A stretch of DNA of 64,000 nucleotides from Nosema muscidifuracis (Eukaryota; Microsporidia; Nosematidae), in contig JAIOKI010000006.1 in the NCBI GenBank assembly GCA_028335825.1, positions 372,001 through 436,000 on the forward strand. Direction: 5' to 3'. The number at the start of each line of letters is the position of its first letter. Position 1 is the stretch's first letter. The position numbers and the translations under genes were made by a program. The notes under the pieces were generated by a model. The model searched no databases and was not told the origin of the DNA. It saw nothing but the letters and a program-made list of their open reading frames with translations. Shown here piece after piece: positions 41,629 to 53,171 of the stretch.

Positions 41629-41769
41629 AAAAATAAGTTTAGTCTAAAAATTTAATAAGGCATATTAAAGTTAATTTGAATTATTCTGTATTTTCAATAA
41701 AAAATAAGTTTAGTCTAAAAATTTAATAAGGCATATTAAAGTTAATTTGAATTATTCTGTATTTTCTGG
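41628..41769. repeat. 71-bp exact tandem duplication at a gene end
   Basis: The segment containing AGTCTAAAAATTTAATAAGG is repeated with an offset of 71 bp. The distal copy contains the last codons and stop of the zinc-finger gene on the minus strand; the proximal copy is a free-standing duplicate of that gene end. Confidence 0.9.
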
Positions 41770-42858
41770 ATGATTATGGGCTAAGTGATAGTTCAGTCCA
41801 TTTTTATTCTTATATTTCTTTCGACATGATTTAACTGGACAATTAAAGGGCTTTACTATATTTATTTTATCATCAGAATGTACAAATCGGATATGGTAAT
41901 TTAATCCATTCTTGCTGGTAAATTTACTTCCACAAAGATCACATGAGAAATCTTTTTTTAAATTCTTTCTTTTATTCCGCTTATTAATTTTAGTCATTTT
42001 TATTTCTCCTTTTTCATCTAATGTAACTATTCTAGTAGGATCATTCAAATTATTCTCTATTTTATCTTTTTCAATTTTATTATTAGCTTCATCTTCTTGT
42101 GAATTTACAATTAAACTATCATTATATAAATTAGCTTCTTCTTTTTTTATTAAATTATCTCTCGCTTTAATTTTATAATTTTTTTTTAATGTGGGCACAA
42201 TCTTGATATTAGTCTGATTATCAACGCTTAACCTAAAAAGATATTTATCGTCATTTTTTGAAGATTTAACACCATTTTTAGTAGCAGTGACAATCTTTCT
42301 CTTTTTCTTCTGATTGGCCACATCGATTTCATTAGCCGAGTCAATATTTTTAGACCTTTCATCGACTTCGGGTATTGCTGCTTTCCGCTTAGCAGATCTT
42401 CGACTCCCCAAAGTCTCGGTCTCTTTTTTTTCACTTATTATACTTACATGTGATGCACTTATATCCTCTTCAGGATACTCTATACAAGTGCTATCATCAT
42501 CAAACTGACATACCATATTATATAATTTTTTTTCATAATATTTTGTCAAGTAAGTATAATCTCCTGAATTAATATACAATATTAATGCAGATACTAATTC
42601 CACATCAGGCTTTGAATTACAATTCTCACATTTGAGAATTCTTTCAAAATATTCCGGTGTTGGAAAAGTATAATTTGACTCGGCCTTTGATTTAATCGAA
42701 GACTCATATATTCTTAGCAAGTTTTCACTTGCTATTTTTTCTTTATACTTCAATTCTAAATTTTGAAGTTTTTTTACATCACTTATAACTTTAGGTTTAT
42801 TGATGCCTCTCTTGAATTTAATTTTCGTACTTAGCTTGCTAATATGTTTATTTGCCAT
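41752..42858 (-). CDS. C2H2 zinc-finger protein, Sfp1-like
   Basis: A 368-aa probable nuclear transcription factor. Two C2H2 fingers are at the C terminus (about 305-365): CDLCGSKFTSKNGLNYHIRF and CPVKSCRKKYKNKNGLNYHLAHNHP. The YKNKNGLNYHxxHxHP signature is that of yeast Sfp1, which drives ribosome-biogenesis genes, and of related JAZF1 proteins. The centre has a lysine-rich nuclear-localisation-like KKKRK. GCCCCTCAA precedes the ATG. The rest of the protein is not recognised. Confidence 0.78.
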   Translation of the reverse strand: MANKHISKLSTKIKFKRGINKPKVISDVKKLQNLELKYKEKIASENLLRIYESSIKSKAESNYTFPTPEYFERILKCENCNSKPDVELVSALILYINSGDYTYLTKYYEKKLYNMVCQFDDDSTCIEYPEEDISASHVSIISEKKETETLGSRRSAKRKAAIPEVDERSKNIDSANEIDVANQKKKRKIVTATKNGVKSSKNDDKYLFRLSVDNQTNIKIVPTLKKNYKIKARDNLIKKEEANLYNDSLIVNSQEDEANNKIEKDKIENNLNDPTRIVTLDEKGEIKMTKINKRNKRKNLKKDFSCDLCGSKFTSKNGLNYHIRFVHSDDKINIVKPFNCPVKSCRKKYKNKNGLNYHLAHNHPENTE

Positions 42859-45800
42859 TTGAGGGGCTCATGACAATCTAATATAAATATGAAATTACTA
42901 AACCCAAAATATGATTGAATCTTTAGAAACCAATAAATTGTTTTATTTTGTCATTTAGAGATTTTAGACAGATTTTCTTAACAAAATTTTTTAAATTAAG
43001 TTAATTTTTCTGATTTAATGCTTTTTTAATTTTATTAAAAATAATTATAAAAACAGTTTGTTAAAAAACAAACACATTATAATTTCAAAAATATTTAATT
43101 TTTTAATTTTTTTTCGTTTTAAATTATAAAATCATTTTTAATCAAAAATTGAACGAAAAAAATATTACTGATTAAGACTTAATATAATCCAATTTTAATC
43201 TTTTAATAATCGAATTTTAAATTTTCATTAAATATTTGATGATATAATTAATGATTTTGACATAGTCAAAATTTTTTAACTATAAATTTAAGGAGAACAA
43301 AAATATATTTTATATAAAATAATTAAATTTCTTCTTAAAAAATATATTTTGTATAAAATAATTAAATTTCTTCTTAAAAAATATATTTTACATAAAATAA
43401 TTAAATTTCTTCTTAAAAAATATATTTTAGATAAAATAAATATAAATTGTTCTTATAAAAATCATTTTTAATTTGTATCAATGGCTTGAAAAACTAAATT
43501 TTTAAATAATTATTTTTTTTAATCAATTCAAAATAAAAATTTTATTAATTTTTGACAGGAATACACTCGCTACGAAATATTTCAGAGAAAAATAAATTAT
43601 TAAGAGTTTGAAATAATAACGTTTAATATTTTCAATAATTTTGAACATAGTAAATAAATGTATTATGATTTATAAATATCATTAATATTAGAATAAAAAA
43701 CATAAAAATGTCACTCATTTCATTGCCTCATGACTCATGAATATTTCAATTATTAGTTTTAAATTGTTAGCTCAATTATTCTATTAAATTTCTATTATAT
43801 ACAATAAGATCAATAAAATTTATATAATACAGATGATATCTAAAGATATATAATCATATTAAATAATCTTTACATTTATTACTGTAATAAAAAGTTTCAG
43901 AGTTTTATAATTTCTAATAATCAGTTTAACTTAAAATGAATTTATTATAGTTTTAACTAATTAAAAAAAGAAATATTGACAAAAAAATTGAATAATCAAA
44001 GTAAAATTATAGTCTTTATATTTTGTAAATACATAATAAATCATAAACTCTAATAGAATGAAAAAATAATTAAAGTAAAATTATAGTCTTTATATTTTGT
44101 AAATACATAATAAATCATAAACTCTAATAGAATGAAAAAAATAAATAAAGAAGTTATCAAATTCGTTAAAAACCCATAATTATCTTCATTTTAGACAATA
44201 TATTTCATAAGCATAACTACATTTCATATTAAAAACATAACCTATCTTTATTTTAGACAATAACTACATTTTCAAATATATTTCATAAACATAACTACAT
44301 TTCATATTAGAAACATAACCTACCTTCATTTTATCTTTAACACTTTGACTTATAAACTAAAATAATGAATGATAAAAAAACTTAAATTTTATGTTTGATA
44401 TTTTCTTAATGCTTTTTTTATTCTCATTTTATCAAACAGCACAATATTTTATATTTAATATTATTACTCAATTTTTTAGTAATAAATTATTTTATATTTT
44501 CATTCTAAGCTTAAATATAGTTAATTTAACAAATATTTGATAAGTTTTAAATTCAAGAAATTTAATAATTAATGATAAAAGAATGTAACTTTAAATTTAT
44601 AATTTTAAAATTCAATTAGGTAGTTTCTTTAATTTATTTATTTTTTTAATATTGTTATTAAAAGATAAATTTATTATATAATAGATTCTAAGATAAGTTT
44701 ATGAAAGAATTTATTTGAATAACCATAAATAAAACTTATCTATCTTAAAAGTTAATTAAAAACGGGTTATTTCATTCGTATAGATCTCTTAATGAAATAC
44801 TACAGATATTTATTTTTAGAAAATTGATCATTTTTGTATTTAATTTATTAACAGTATTATATTACAAATAAAAGTCGTAATATACTTTTTAGAAAAATAC
44901 ATTTAAGATTTTAATAAAGTAGTAGGTTATTTATAAAATTAAATATTTTAATAAAGTAGTAGGTTATTTAAAAATTGAATATTTTAACAAAGTAGTAGGT
45001 TATTTATAAATTGAATATTTTACAAAGTAGTAAGTGATTCATATTATAAAATATTAAATATAATATTTTTATAATCACTAATCATTAAAATATAAGATTT
45101 CTACTTATAATCTGATACATTTATCATATTAAAAAATGTACTGTGGTAAATTAAAATATCAAAATCTTTTTTGAATAGAAAAATAAAAGGACTTACTTCT
45201 TTAATTTATATGAAAAAGAATAATAAAACTTAATTTGTTATTAAATAATTAAGAATACTAGTTTTTATTAGATAATTATTCAAAATTAAAAAATATTATC
45301 AAATTTACTTTAATAATGAGTCATTGAGTATAATTTTATAAAGAAAATATAATTTAGTAATAAATAAACAATCTAATAATATTTTATTATTAACTTTATA
45401 TGAATGACCTATCATAAATTTAATAATAATATAGTTTATAGAAAATCTTATAATTAGTAAAATAAAATTAATCTTCGAATTCTTAATGATTAAGTTAAAT
45501 GTTAAAGTTTATTAATAAATATAAGTATTTTATATGACTCAAGATAGATGAACTATTTTAATGCTTAATTAGTATGATAATATAAAAGTTTATATTAATA
45601 CTAAAAAACTTAAAGTAATAATTAAGGATTTAAAACTTCACTACATATATATCAAAGTTCTTATTAAAATATATTTTATACAAAAGATTTATGATTTATA
45701 TAGAGGTACAATTACAATATTTAAATAATAATAGACAGTTTATTATACCTATTAAATTATCATATATTAAATCATACCTATTAAATTATACTTATATTAA

Positions 45801-47847
45801 ATTATACCTATTAAATTATCATATATTAAATCATACCTATTAAATTATACCTACATTAAATTATACTTATATATAATTATAATTTTATTTGATCATACAT
45901 TCAGAAAAATTAGAAAAGATCTTTTTTTATATTTAACGTTATTCATATATAAAATATTACGATTAAACATTTATTTATAACCTCTAGTAGTACATTATCA
46001 TTCTCAAAGTGGTAAGCTTAAGTTAGTTTTTATATAAAATTTTATAATTAAAAACATTTTTAATGAGTTTACTTAATTGTTAATAAAACTTAATTTACAC
46101 AATAGAATTTATTTTTAATTAAAATTCGAAACTTACAACTGATTTTTTTTTCAATTTAAAATACAATATGAGTCATTAATAAAATATATCCTTTTATTTG
46201 AAATCTTATTATTAAAAATAGACTCAATGATTGATATTTTTGAACTATTTTTTATCTTGGAAGAATATATTAATTTATTTCATATTCAAAAGATTTATTC
46301 TCATTATGGAATTTTGTATTTATGTCATATTCAAAAGATTTATTAATGTTATTTGACTTAAAATTCATTCTCATATTTGATTTTTGTATTTATGTCATAT
46401 TCAAAAAATTCATTTTCATAATGAAATTTTGTATTTATGTCATATTTAAAGTTACTGAAATAAGTAATTGCTTTTAAAAGAAATATTAGTCATTTCTTTA
46501 TACAACAATTTAAATTAAAAATAATACTATTTATTTTTTATTAGCGTAATTGACTTTGAAAAGTGATCAACGATCTTTATTTATGACTAGAAATTTTAAT
46601 TCTTATATTAAATTTTTAATACAGAAATTATACAAATATGAATGAAAAAATTATATTTAAGTTTAAATAATCGATACAATATGAAATTTTATAGTTTTGT
46701 AATGTAAATAGATCAAATACACTAAGCTAGCATAATATTCATTCGATAAAATATTTAAATTTCATTGTAAATCTACTAACCATATATAAAAAAATCGAAT
46801 TATATTTTAAAAGTTCGACGAAATGAAAAAAATAGTAAATTATAATCATTTATAATTTTAAAGAGAGTATTTTTTGATAAAATGTGTCATCATTTTCTTT
46901 TTTAAGAAGAAGTTTTTAATTAGATAACGCTTTATGAAACGAATATATAAATTATTAAAAAAATAGTGTGAATGTATAAATACAATTTCGTAGATATTAA
47001 TTTATTTATATGAACATATTCTTTTATTTTATAATAATAATCCATAAACCATTCTCATATTTTAAAAGACATTAATTAAAATTAAATAAAATTTTTAAAA
47101 AAAGCTTTAATTTTGAAATATAAATATAATCATAAAACTTTTTAATTTTTAATATTATATGAAAGAGTTATTCTTGAGGTTTATTATTAAAAAATAATAA
47201 AAAATATTTTTTAGGTATCTAACAGTATTTAAATAATTTTTTGTTGCTGAATTAAAAAATAATTTCTGATTGATTGGTCACTTTATAAATTAAATTGTCA
47301 TGCTTGCTTTAGAAAAAATTGAAAAACTTTTTAATTTAATCAAAGATAGGTTTTTATTAAGTAAGATTCTTGATTTTTTTATAATGATATGTATTATTTC
47401 TCTTATTTTATAAATGTATATCTACTTTTTTACTCTTATTAAAAGACTTCTTTCTTATATAAATAACTACAATTAGAAAGTATTGATAGTAGACATGATA
47501 AGAAATTTACCTATATCAAAAATTTTAAATAAATCTTTTCTATTTCATTAACCAAATCTGTTTAATAATTCCAATAAATGTCTTATAATTCCACTTGACT
47601 CTAAGATTATATCGAATAGAAAATGCCAATTTTTATATTAGTTATGAATAATAAAAATAAGAATTTTAAGAGTGATAAAATATTGGTATATGAATGAATA
47701 TTTTAATTAATTTAAAATCAAAAACATTTTTCTTCGTAGAATGATTATTGAGAATTTCTTTTTATTTTTGTTTTTTAAATTCCTTTTTTCAAAATTCGCT
47801 GTTTTTTCTCAAAATTGAGTTTTAAATATTTTTAATTTTGCCCTTTT
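42859..47847. other. 5-kb gene desert with many tandem repeats
   Basis: No open frame of note, RNA fold or start motif was found. Local arrays are present: about 43305-43440 (AAATATATTTTGTATAAAAT units), 43991-44140 (74-bp duplication), 44160-44335 (ATAACTACATTTCATATTA units), 44915-45035 (AATAAAGTAGTAGGTTATTT units), 45755-45875 (TTATACCTATTAAATTAT units) and 46270-46445 (TTTATGTCATATTCAAAAG units). Confidence 0.6.
43991..44140. repeat. 74-bp tandem duplication
   Basis: AAAGTAAAATTATAGTCTTT and the following bases recur 74 bp later with almost no change. Confidence 0.85.
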
Positions 47848-48033
47848 ATGGCTATAAATATAAATTGTAAAAAGAAATGGCATCCAAGCAGATACGAAAC
47901 ACAGAAAGAAGTAGAAAAGATAAATGTAAAGAATAATAAAAATAATAAGCATGAATATAATAAAATAGAAGAACATAGAAGGAATATATTGAATAGTAAA
48001 GATGAAAGGATGTCATGGATGCATGATTTTTAG
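47848..48033 (+). CDS. minimal Cwc25-like splicing factor
   Basis: A 61-aa protein matching the start of the spliceosomal factor Cwc25 (Cir_N domain): KKKWHPSRYETQKEVEKI corresponds to the family's KSWxPxxxKNQxxVW, followed by a short Lys/Glu helix and the terminal ERMSWMHDF, like the family's LEWMYE. Cwc25 acts at the first catalytic step of splicing. Yeast Cwc25 is about three times longer. TGCCCTTTT precedes the ATG, so the short form looks intact. Confidence 0.78.
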   Translation: MAININCKKKWHPSRYETQKEVEKINVKNNKNNKHEYNKIEEHRRNILNSKDERMSWMHDF

Positions 48034-48707
48034 ATTAAAAGGGGAATCAAAAAAGTCATAAAAAATATTTTATTTGAAATATTGAACATAAAAAAAATAT
48101 TTATATTCGAAATATTGAACATCAAAAAAATATTTTATATTTGAAATATTGAACATCAAAAAAATATTTTATAATTGAAATTTAACATGTCAAAAAATTC
48201 ATCTATGACATAAATATATAAAATTATAAGTTAAATAATATTACAAGTTATATGTTATAAGCTAATAAAACCTATTTGTTACGTTTAATAAATATAAAAA
48301 TTATAAGTTAAATAATTATCATTAATTAAATTTTTTAAAAATTAAAAATATTTATGGATCAATATTTTATAAAAAATTAATTTATCACTTTTAAGATCTA
48401 CCTTTTGAACTTATCAAAAAAATTATAAATAATTAATTATGTACTTAAAACAATAAATTTAAAACAGAAATAAATCAAATTATTGAATAAAAAAATATTT
48501 AAAGAAATAGTGCTTATATTAATATAAAATGTTAACAATAAATCTATAGTAATATAACTTATTATTAACAGAATATTAAGATAAAGAACCAATAAAAATT
48601 TAATTAATATCTTATAAAATATATAATGAACTTTACTATGTATATTTTAAAAAAAGATACTTCGATTTTAATTAAAAGTTAATAAAATTTCTTCTTTTTT
48701 ACCCTAG
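48034..48707. repeat. intergenic region with short tandem repeat
   Basis: Positions 48045-48180 repeat AAAAAATATTTTATATTTG and AAATATTGAACATC. The rest is featureless AT-rich DNA. Confidence 0.75.
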
Positions 48708-49889
48708 ATGAAAGATAAGGAAGGTATAAATGATCTTATTAAAAAAAAATCTAGAGAATTACGTGAAATTATTCTACAGAATAAAGATATTATCCTCCCT
48801 GATATATTAGTGGATGATGATTTTACAGGTATATACAACAGATGTTGTGAGAACATTCTTGGATACAGGAAAGTACCTCTTGGTATATCTCATATACCAG
48901 TAAAAATTAACAAATCAGAATTTTATATTCCTATTTGTACATTTGAAGGAGCTTTGGTAGCTTCTATGTGTAGAGGAATTAAATTAATAAACTTAAGTGG
49001 AGGTATTTCAGGATATGTAGAAAATTTAGGAATAACTCGTAGTTTTGCTTTAGAATTCTTTGATTTTGAATCTGCTCTTAAGTTTTATAAATGGATTAAG
49101 AATGGTAATTTGGATATATTAAAGGAAGCTGGAGAAATGAACAGTAGATATTGTAAGATAATTAATATTCAATCTAAAAATATGTTTGGAAGTTTAGTAT
49201 TTATTAAAGTATCTGCATATACTGGTGATGCTATGGGTATGAATATGATTACCAAGGCTTGTGATCAGATAGTAAATAAAATACAAGAAATTTATGACTG
49301 TAAATTAGTCACTCTTAGTGCTAATATATGTACTGATAAAAAATGGTCGTTAGAAAATTATGCAAATGGTAGGGGTAGAAGAGTCTTCCTTAGTATAAGA
49401 ATTAAGGATAAAGATCTACAATATATTATGAAAGTAAGTATGGAAGATCTTTTAAAAATGTATCATACTAAAATACAACTTGGTGGAGCAATTGTTTTAG
49501 GAGGGTTTAATTGTCAGGCTTCTAATTATGTATCAGCTACTTATTTAGCATTTAATCAAGATCTTGGTCATGTTTTAGAAAGTAGTAATTGTATAGTTGA
49601 TATGAAGAAAATTAATGATGAAGAATTAGAAATTAATTTACTTATGCCATCTTTAGTTCTAGGTACAGTTGGTGGAGGTACTCATTTAGAACCAGCAGCA
49701 AGTCTTATTAAGCAATTTAACAATTTAGAAGATTGTTTTGATAAAGATTCAAGAGATTTGAGTACATCAGCCAATCATTTAGCACTAGTTGTAGCATCAG
49801 CTGTATTAGCAGGAGAAATATCAGGGATGTGTGCTTTAACTAATAATACATTAATGAGTGCACATATGAGACTTAATAGGAAGAAATAA
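48708..49889 (+). CDS. HMG-CoA reductase, soluble catalytic form
   Basis: A 393-aa enzyme reducing HMG-CoA to mevalonate for isoprenoids. It has ENILGYRKVPLGI (start of the catalytic domain), FEGALVASMCRGI with the catalytic Glu, TGDAMGMNMITKAC with the Asp, CTDKKWSLENY with the Lys, GTVGGGTHLEPA and the NHLALVVASAVLAGE region with the terminal helix. The N-terminal membrane anchor of other eukaryotic class I enzymes is absent, so it is likely cytosolic. TACCCTAG precedes the ATG. Confidence 0.97.
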   Translation: MKDKEGINDLIKKKSRELREIILQNKDIILPDILVDDDFTGIYNRCCENILGYRKVPLGISHIPVKINKSEFYIPICTFEGALVASMCRGIKLINLSGGISGYVENLGITRSFALEFFDFESALKFYKWIKNGNLDILKEAGEMNSRYCKIINIQSKNMFGSLVFIKVSAYTGDAMGMNMITKACDQIVNKIQEIYDCKLVTLSANICTDKKWSLENYANGRGRRVFLSIRIKDKDLQYIMKVSMEDLLKMYHTKIQLGGAIVLGGFNCQASNYVSATYLAFNQDLGHVLESSNCIVDMKKINDEELEINLLMPSLVLGTVGGGTHLEPAASLIKQFNNLEDCFDKDSRDLSTSANHLALVVASAVLAGEISGMCALTNNTLMSAHMRLNRKK

Positions 49890-50248
49890 ATAATTTATTT
49901 TGTTTAAAAAATTAAATTAATTTTTTTAATGTTGTTAGATTTTTGATAAGAGGTATAAAAATATTTGCTAGTAGTTAATATGGACAATCATAGAAGTAAA
50001 TTAGTTCTTTAATAAAAATATTCGCTATCATTTAATAATTACTATCATTTTCTAAGATCATTTAAGTAAATTAGTTTTTTAATATAAATATATGCTATCA
50101 TTTAATAATTACTATCATTTTCTAAGATTATTTAAGTAAATTAGTTTCTTAATAAACATATTTGCTCTTTGTAGATTATATTAACTAACATTTTCTAAGA
50201 TCATTTAAGTAAATTAGTATTTTTAAAAAATACCCTTATAATTTATGA
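49890..50248. repeat. intergenic tandem repeat, about 70-bp units
   Basis: About three imperfect units contain TTAAGTAAATTAGTTTTTTA and TTACTATCATTTTCTAAGAT. Confidence 0.75.
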
Positions 50249-50965
50249 ATGATAGTTATAAACAGAAATACTCAAGATCCTCATTATAGATACAAAATGC
50301 CTCATTTAATAATAAAACATGAAGGTAAGAATACTGGAACTAAGACTATATTATCAAATTTAGAAGAAGTAAGTAGATCTCTTAATAGATCACCAGACCA
50401 TATTTTAAAATTTATTTCTTACGAATTATCGTTACAAGCAAAACTTGACAAACAGAAATACATTATTAATGGAAAACATGATCAACTTAAAATTCAGAAT
50501 ATAATCTACGATTTTATTGACAAATTCGTGTTATGCTATCATTGCGAGAATCCTGAAACATTTTTTATCCTAGAAGATACACTTATGATGGAATGTTTGG
50601 CTTGTGGGTGTAAAAGTCCATGCACTGATCATAAAATTAAATCTGAGCTGTCTAAAAATGTTGTTGTACCAACTAATATATATACAGAATTTGTTAAACA
50701 AGACGAAAATGATGTGTTTATTTATGATGATTTAAGTCAACTAGATTTATTAATAAAAAATAAACCTGTCAAAGATATATTAAGTGAGTATGAAGCTTAT
50801 ATAGAGAAGAATAAAAAATTTTCTATGATTAGTGGATTTATTGATAAAATATTGGAATTGGGAGTTAAGAAAAATGAAGTATCTAAGTTTTATAGCAGAC
50901 CACAATCTGGGAAGAAGAGAAGTTTAGAATTTAAGAAGGAGATTAGTAAATATTTTAATCAATAA
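50249..50965 (+). CDS. translation initiation factor eIF5, short form
   Basis: A 238-aa GTPase-activating factor for eIF2. It opens with INRNTQDPHYRYKMP, the eIF5 N-terminal signature with its catalytic Arg region. The eIF2-beta/eIF5 fold follows, then a CX2C zinc ribbon (CYHC ... CLACGC, about 105-130). Standard eIF5 has a C-terminal W2/HEAT domain of about 160 residues; here only about 90 lysine-rich residues follow, so that domain appears lost or very reduced. TACCC is about 15 nt upstream. An out-of-frame ATG 4 nt before the start may affect scanning. Confidence 0.93.
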   Translation: MIVINRNTQDPHYRYKMPHLIIKHEGKNTGTKTILSNLEEVSRSLNRSPDHILKFISYELSLQAKLDKQKYIINGKHDQLKIQNIIYDFIDKFVLCYHCENPETFFILEDTLMMECLACGCKSPCTDHKIKSELSKNVVVPTNIYTEFVKQDENDVFIYDDLSQLDLLIKNKPVKDILSEYEAYIEKNKKFSMISGFIDKILELGVKKNEVSKFYSRPQSGKKRSLEFKKEISKYFNQ

Positions 50966-51296
50966 AAGATTATTTTTTAATTTAGTATAGATTGTTATAT
51001 AATTTTATATATATTATTAGATATTTTTATATACTTTATTAGATATTTTATTGTATTTATCAAGTTATTTTATATACTTTATTAGATATTTTTATTATCA
51101 ATTAATATCATTTTATATATATTATTAGATTTTTTTTAATATTTTATTGTATCTATCATTTAATTTTTATTTAGTTATATAAATCAAAAATTAAATTCAT
51201 CTTTTAGTTATATAAATCAACCATGAAAACATTCTCTAATTTTTTATAAATCAACCAAGAAAATATTCTTTAATTTTTATTTTTTTATACCGTTAT
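50966..51296. repeat. intergenic AT-rich repeat
   Basis: Repeats around TTTATATACTTTATTAGATA (about 50990-51150). No gene. Confidence 0.65.
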
Positions 51297-52958
51297 ATGG
51301 TAAAGAATAGAACAATAGCAAAACAAAGATTAGATAAATACTACAATTTAGCTAAAGAAAAAGGTTACAGAGCAAGATCAGCTTTCAAATTACTCCAATT
51401 AAATAAAAAATACAATTTTCTTAAAGAAGCAAGAATTCTTATCGATTTATGTGCTGCTCCCGGTGGATGGCTACAAATAGCTGCACAAGAGATGCCTAGA
51501 CCAAGAAAAATTATTGGTATAGATCTTGATCCTATCAAGTATATAGGAGATGCAGAAACATTCGTTTGTGATATAACATCAGATGAGTGTAGAAAAAGAT
51601 TGTATGGAATGTTAGAAGACCACCAGGCTGATGTTATCTTGCATGATGGAGCTCCTAACGTAGGAACAAGTTGGGAGAGCGACGCTTTTAACCAAAATCT
51701 TCTTGTTTTTTATTCGTTACAACTTTCTTCGATTTTTTTAAAAGAAGGTGGAACGTTCGTTACGAAAATATTTAGATCAAATGATTACGATTCATTGATG
51801 GCAGTTTTAATGAAAATGTTTAAAAAAGTTGAAGCTACAAAGCCACTTAGTTCTAGATCACAAAGTGCTGAGATATTCGTTGTATGTCTTGAGTACAGAG
51901 GTCATGACGGATTTGATCAGGATCTTCTTGAATATGAGAATGTTTTTAAGAATTCTGAAAAAGATGCTGATAACTTTGATGAATATAAGTATACTAAAAT
52001 AAAATTTAGTGAGTATTTGAGATCAGAAGATACTGATATACTTGATAAAGTAACTGTTATAGAGAACGATTTACCTCCAGAAGTTGATATGGATGAAGAA
52101 ATACTGTTTTTAATTAAAGATTTAAAAGTTTTATCTAAGAATGATATAAGAAAGATTAAACAGAAGAAAAAACAAATTATTAGAGATGTTAGAACTGGTA
52201 AATTAAATATGCCATTTTTTGAATTTCTTAAACAAGATGAGGATAGTGAATATGAAGATGAAGAAGAATTTGAAATGGTAACACTTACATTAGATGAGAA
52301 GTTAGATAAAATAGCTGAAGAAATTAAAGATAATACTGTCAAGAAGAAACATAAAATAGAAAAAATGGATTTAGAGATGATAGACAATTTTTATGAAGAT
52401 GATTTATTTAAGAATATGCAACTAGAAGAAGATAAATTTGAGGAAGTAAAAAATTTTGAAGAAGAAAAAAATTTTGAAGAAGAAAAAATTGAAATTGAAA
52501 GTTGTTCAGATTCATTAGATATAAATGAAGAAGAAGCTTTATGTATAGCTCGGTATAAAGATAATCCTACTGAGTTTATAGAAAGTACTGTAGATAGATA
52601 TTGGACAGATCCCGATGAGAAATTACCAAATTATCTGAGAGAAGATCAGAATATGTTTGGTAGACCAAGTAAATCTGATGAGATTAAGTTAACTAAAAAA
52701 GAGAAAGAAGCTTTATTAAGAAGAAAGACTAGAGCAGAAAAAAGAGCTGAGAAGTTTATGAAGGATATGATTATAGAAGAATCTGATGAAGAGAGAATTT
52801 TAGCTAAGGAGATATATAAGAAAGAATTTAAGAGAACAAAAAATAAAGCTAGAATTGTATTCCCTAAAAATGGAGGATGTGGTATACCTCGAGGAAAAGG
52901 AAGATTGATTCATTTTGATAGAAGACTTAAAAAAGATAAACGAAATATAAAAAAATAA
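51297..52958 (+). CDS. SPB1: Spb1-like 2'-O-ribose rRNA methyltransferase
   Basis: A 553-aa nucleolar enzyme that methylates 25S rRNA in pre-60S particles. The N-terminal FtsJ domain has GYRARSAFKLLQL, the SAM motif DLCAAPGGWLQIA, LHDGAPNVGTSWESDAF, FVTKIFRSNDY and SRSQSAEIFVVC, giving the K-D-K-E catalytic set. A long acidic and basic linker follows. The C-terminal Spb1_C part ends in GRLIHFDRRLKKDKRN, as in the family. It is about two thirds of the yeast length, mostly from a shorter linker. Only ACCG, not CCC, precedes the ATG. Confidence 0.95.
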   Translation: MVKNRTIAKQRLDKYYNLAKEKGYRARSAFKLLQLNKKYNFLKEARILIDLCAAPGGWLQIAAQEMPRPRKIIGIDLDPIKYIGDAETFVCDITSDECRKRLYGMLEDHQADVILHDGAPNVGTSWESDAFNQNLLVFYSLQLSSIFLKEGGTFVTKIFRSNDYDSLMAVLMKMFKKVEATKPLSSRSQSAEIFVVCLEYRGHDGFDQDLLEYENVFKNSEKDADNFDEYKYTKIKFSEYLRSEDTDILDKVTVIENDLPPEVDMDEEILFLIKDLKVLSKNDIRKIKQKKKQIIRDVRTGKLNMPFFEFLKQDEDSEYEDEEEFEMVTLTLDEKLDKIAEEIKDNTVKKKHKIEKMDLEMIDNFYEDDLFKNMQLEEDKFEEVKNFEEEKNFEEEKIEIESCSDSLDINEEEALCIARYKDNPTEFIESTVDRYWTDPDEKLPNYLREDQNMFGRPSKSDEIKLTKKEKEALLRRKTRAEKRAEKFMKDMIIEESDEERILAKEIYKKEFKRTKNKARIVFPKNGGCGIPRGKGRLIHFDRRLKKDKRNIKK

Positions 52959-53171
52959 ATAATTTTTTAAATTAATTAATATCATAAATAATTATTATAT
53001 ATAACAATTTTATAGTTTTTGGAAATAGACTATAATTTCTTTATTCGCGAAATCTTCAGAAATATATTATAATTTATAATTATTAATAATAAAATACCAT
53101 TTTATTATTCGCGAAATCTTCAAAAATATACTACAATTTTAAAAAATAAATTTTAATTTTTTTAACCCCAC

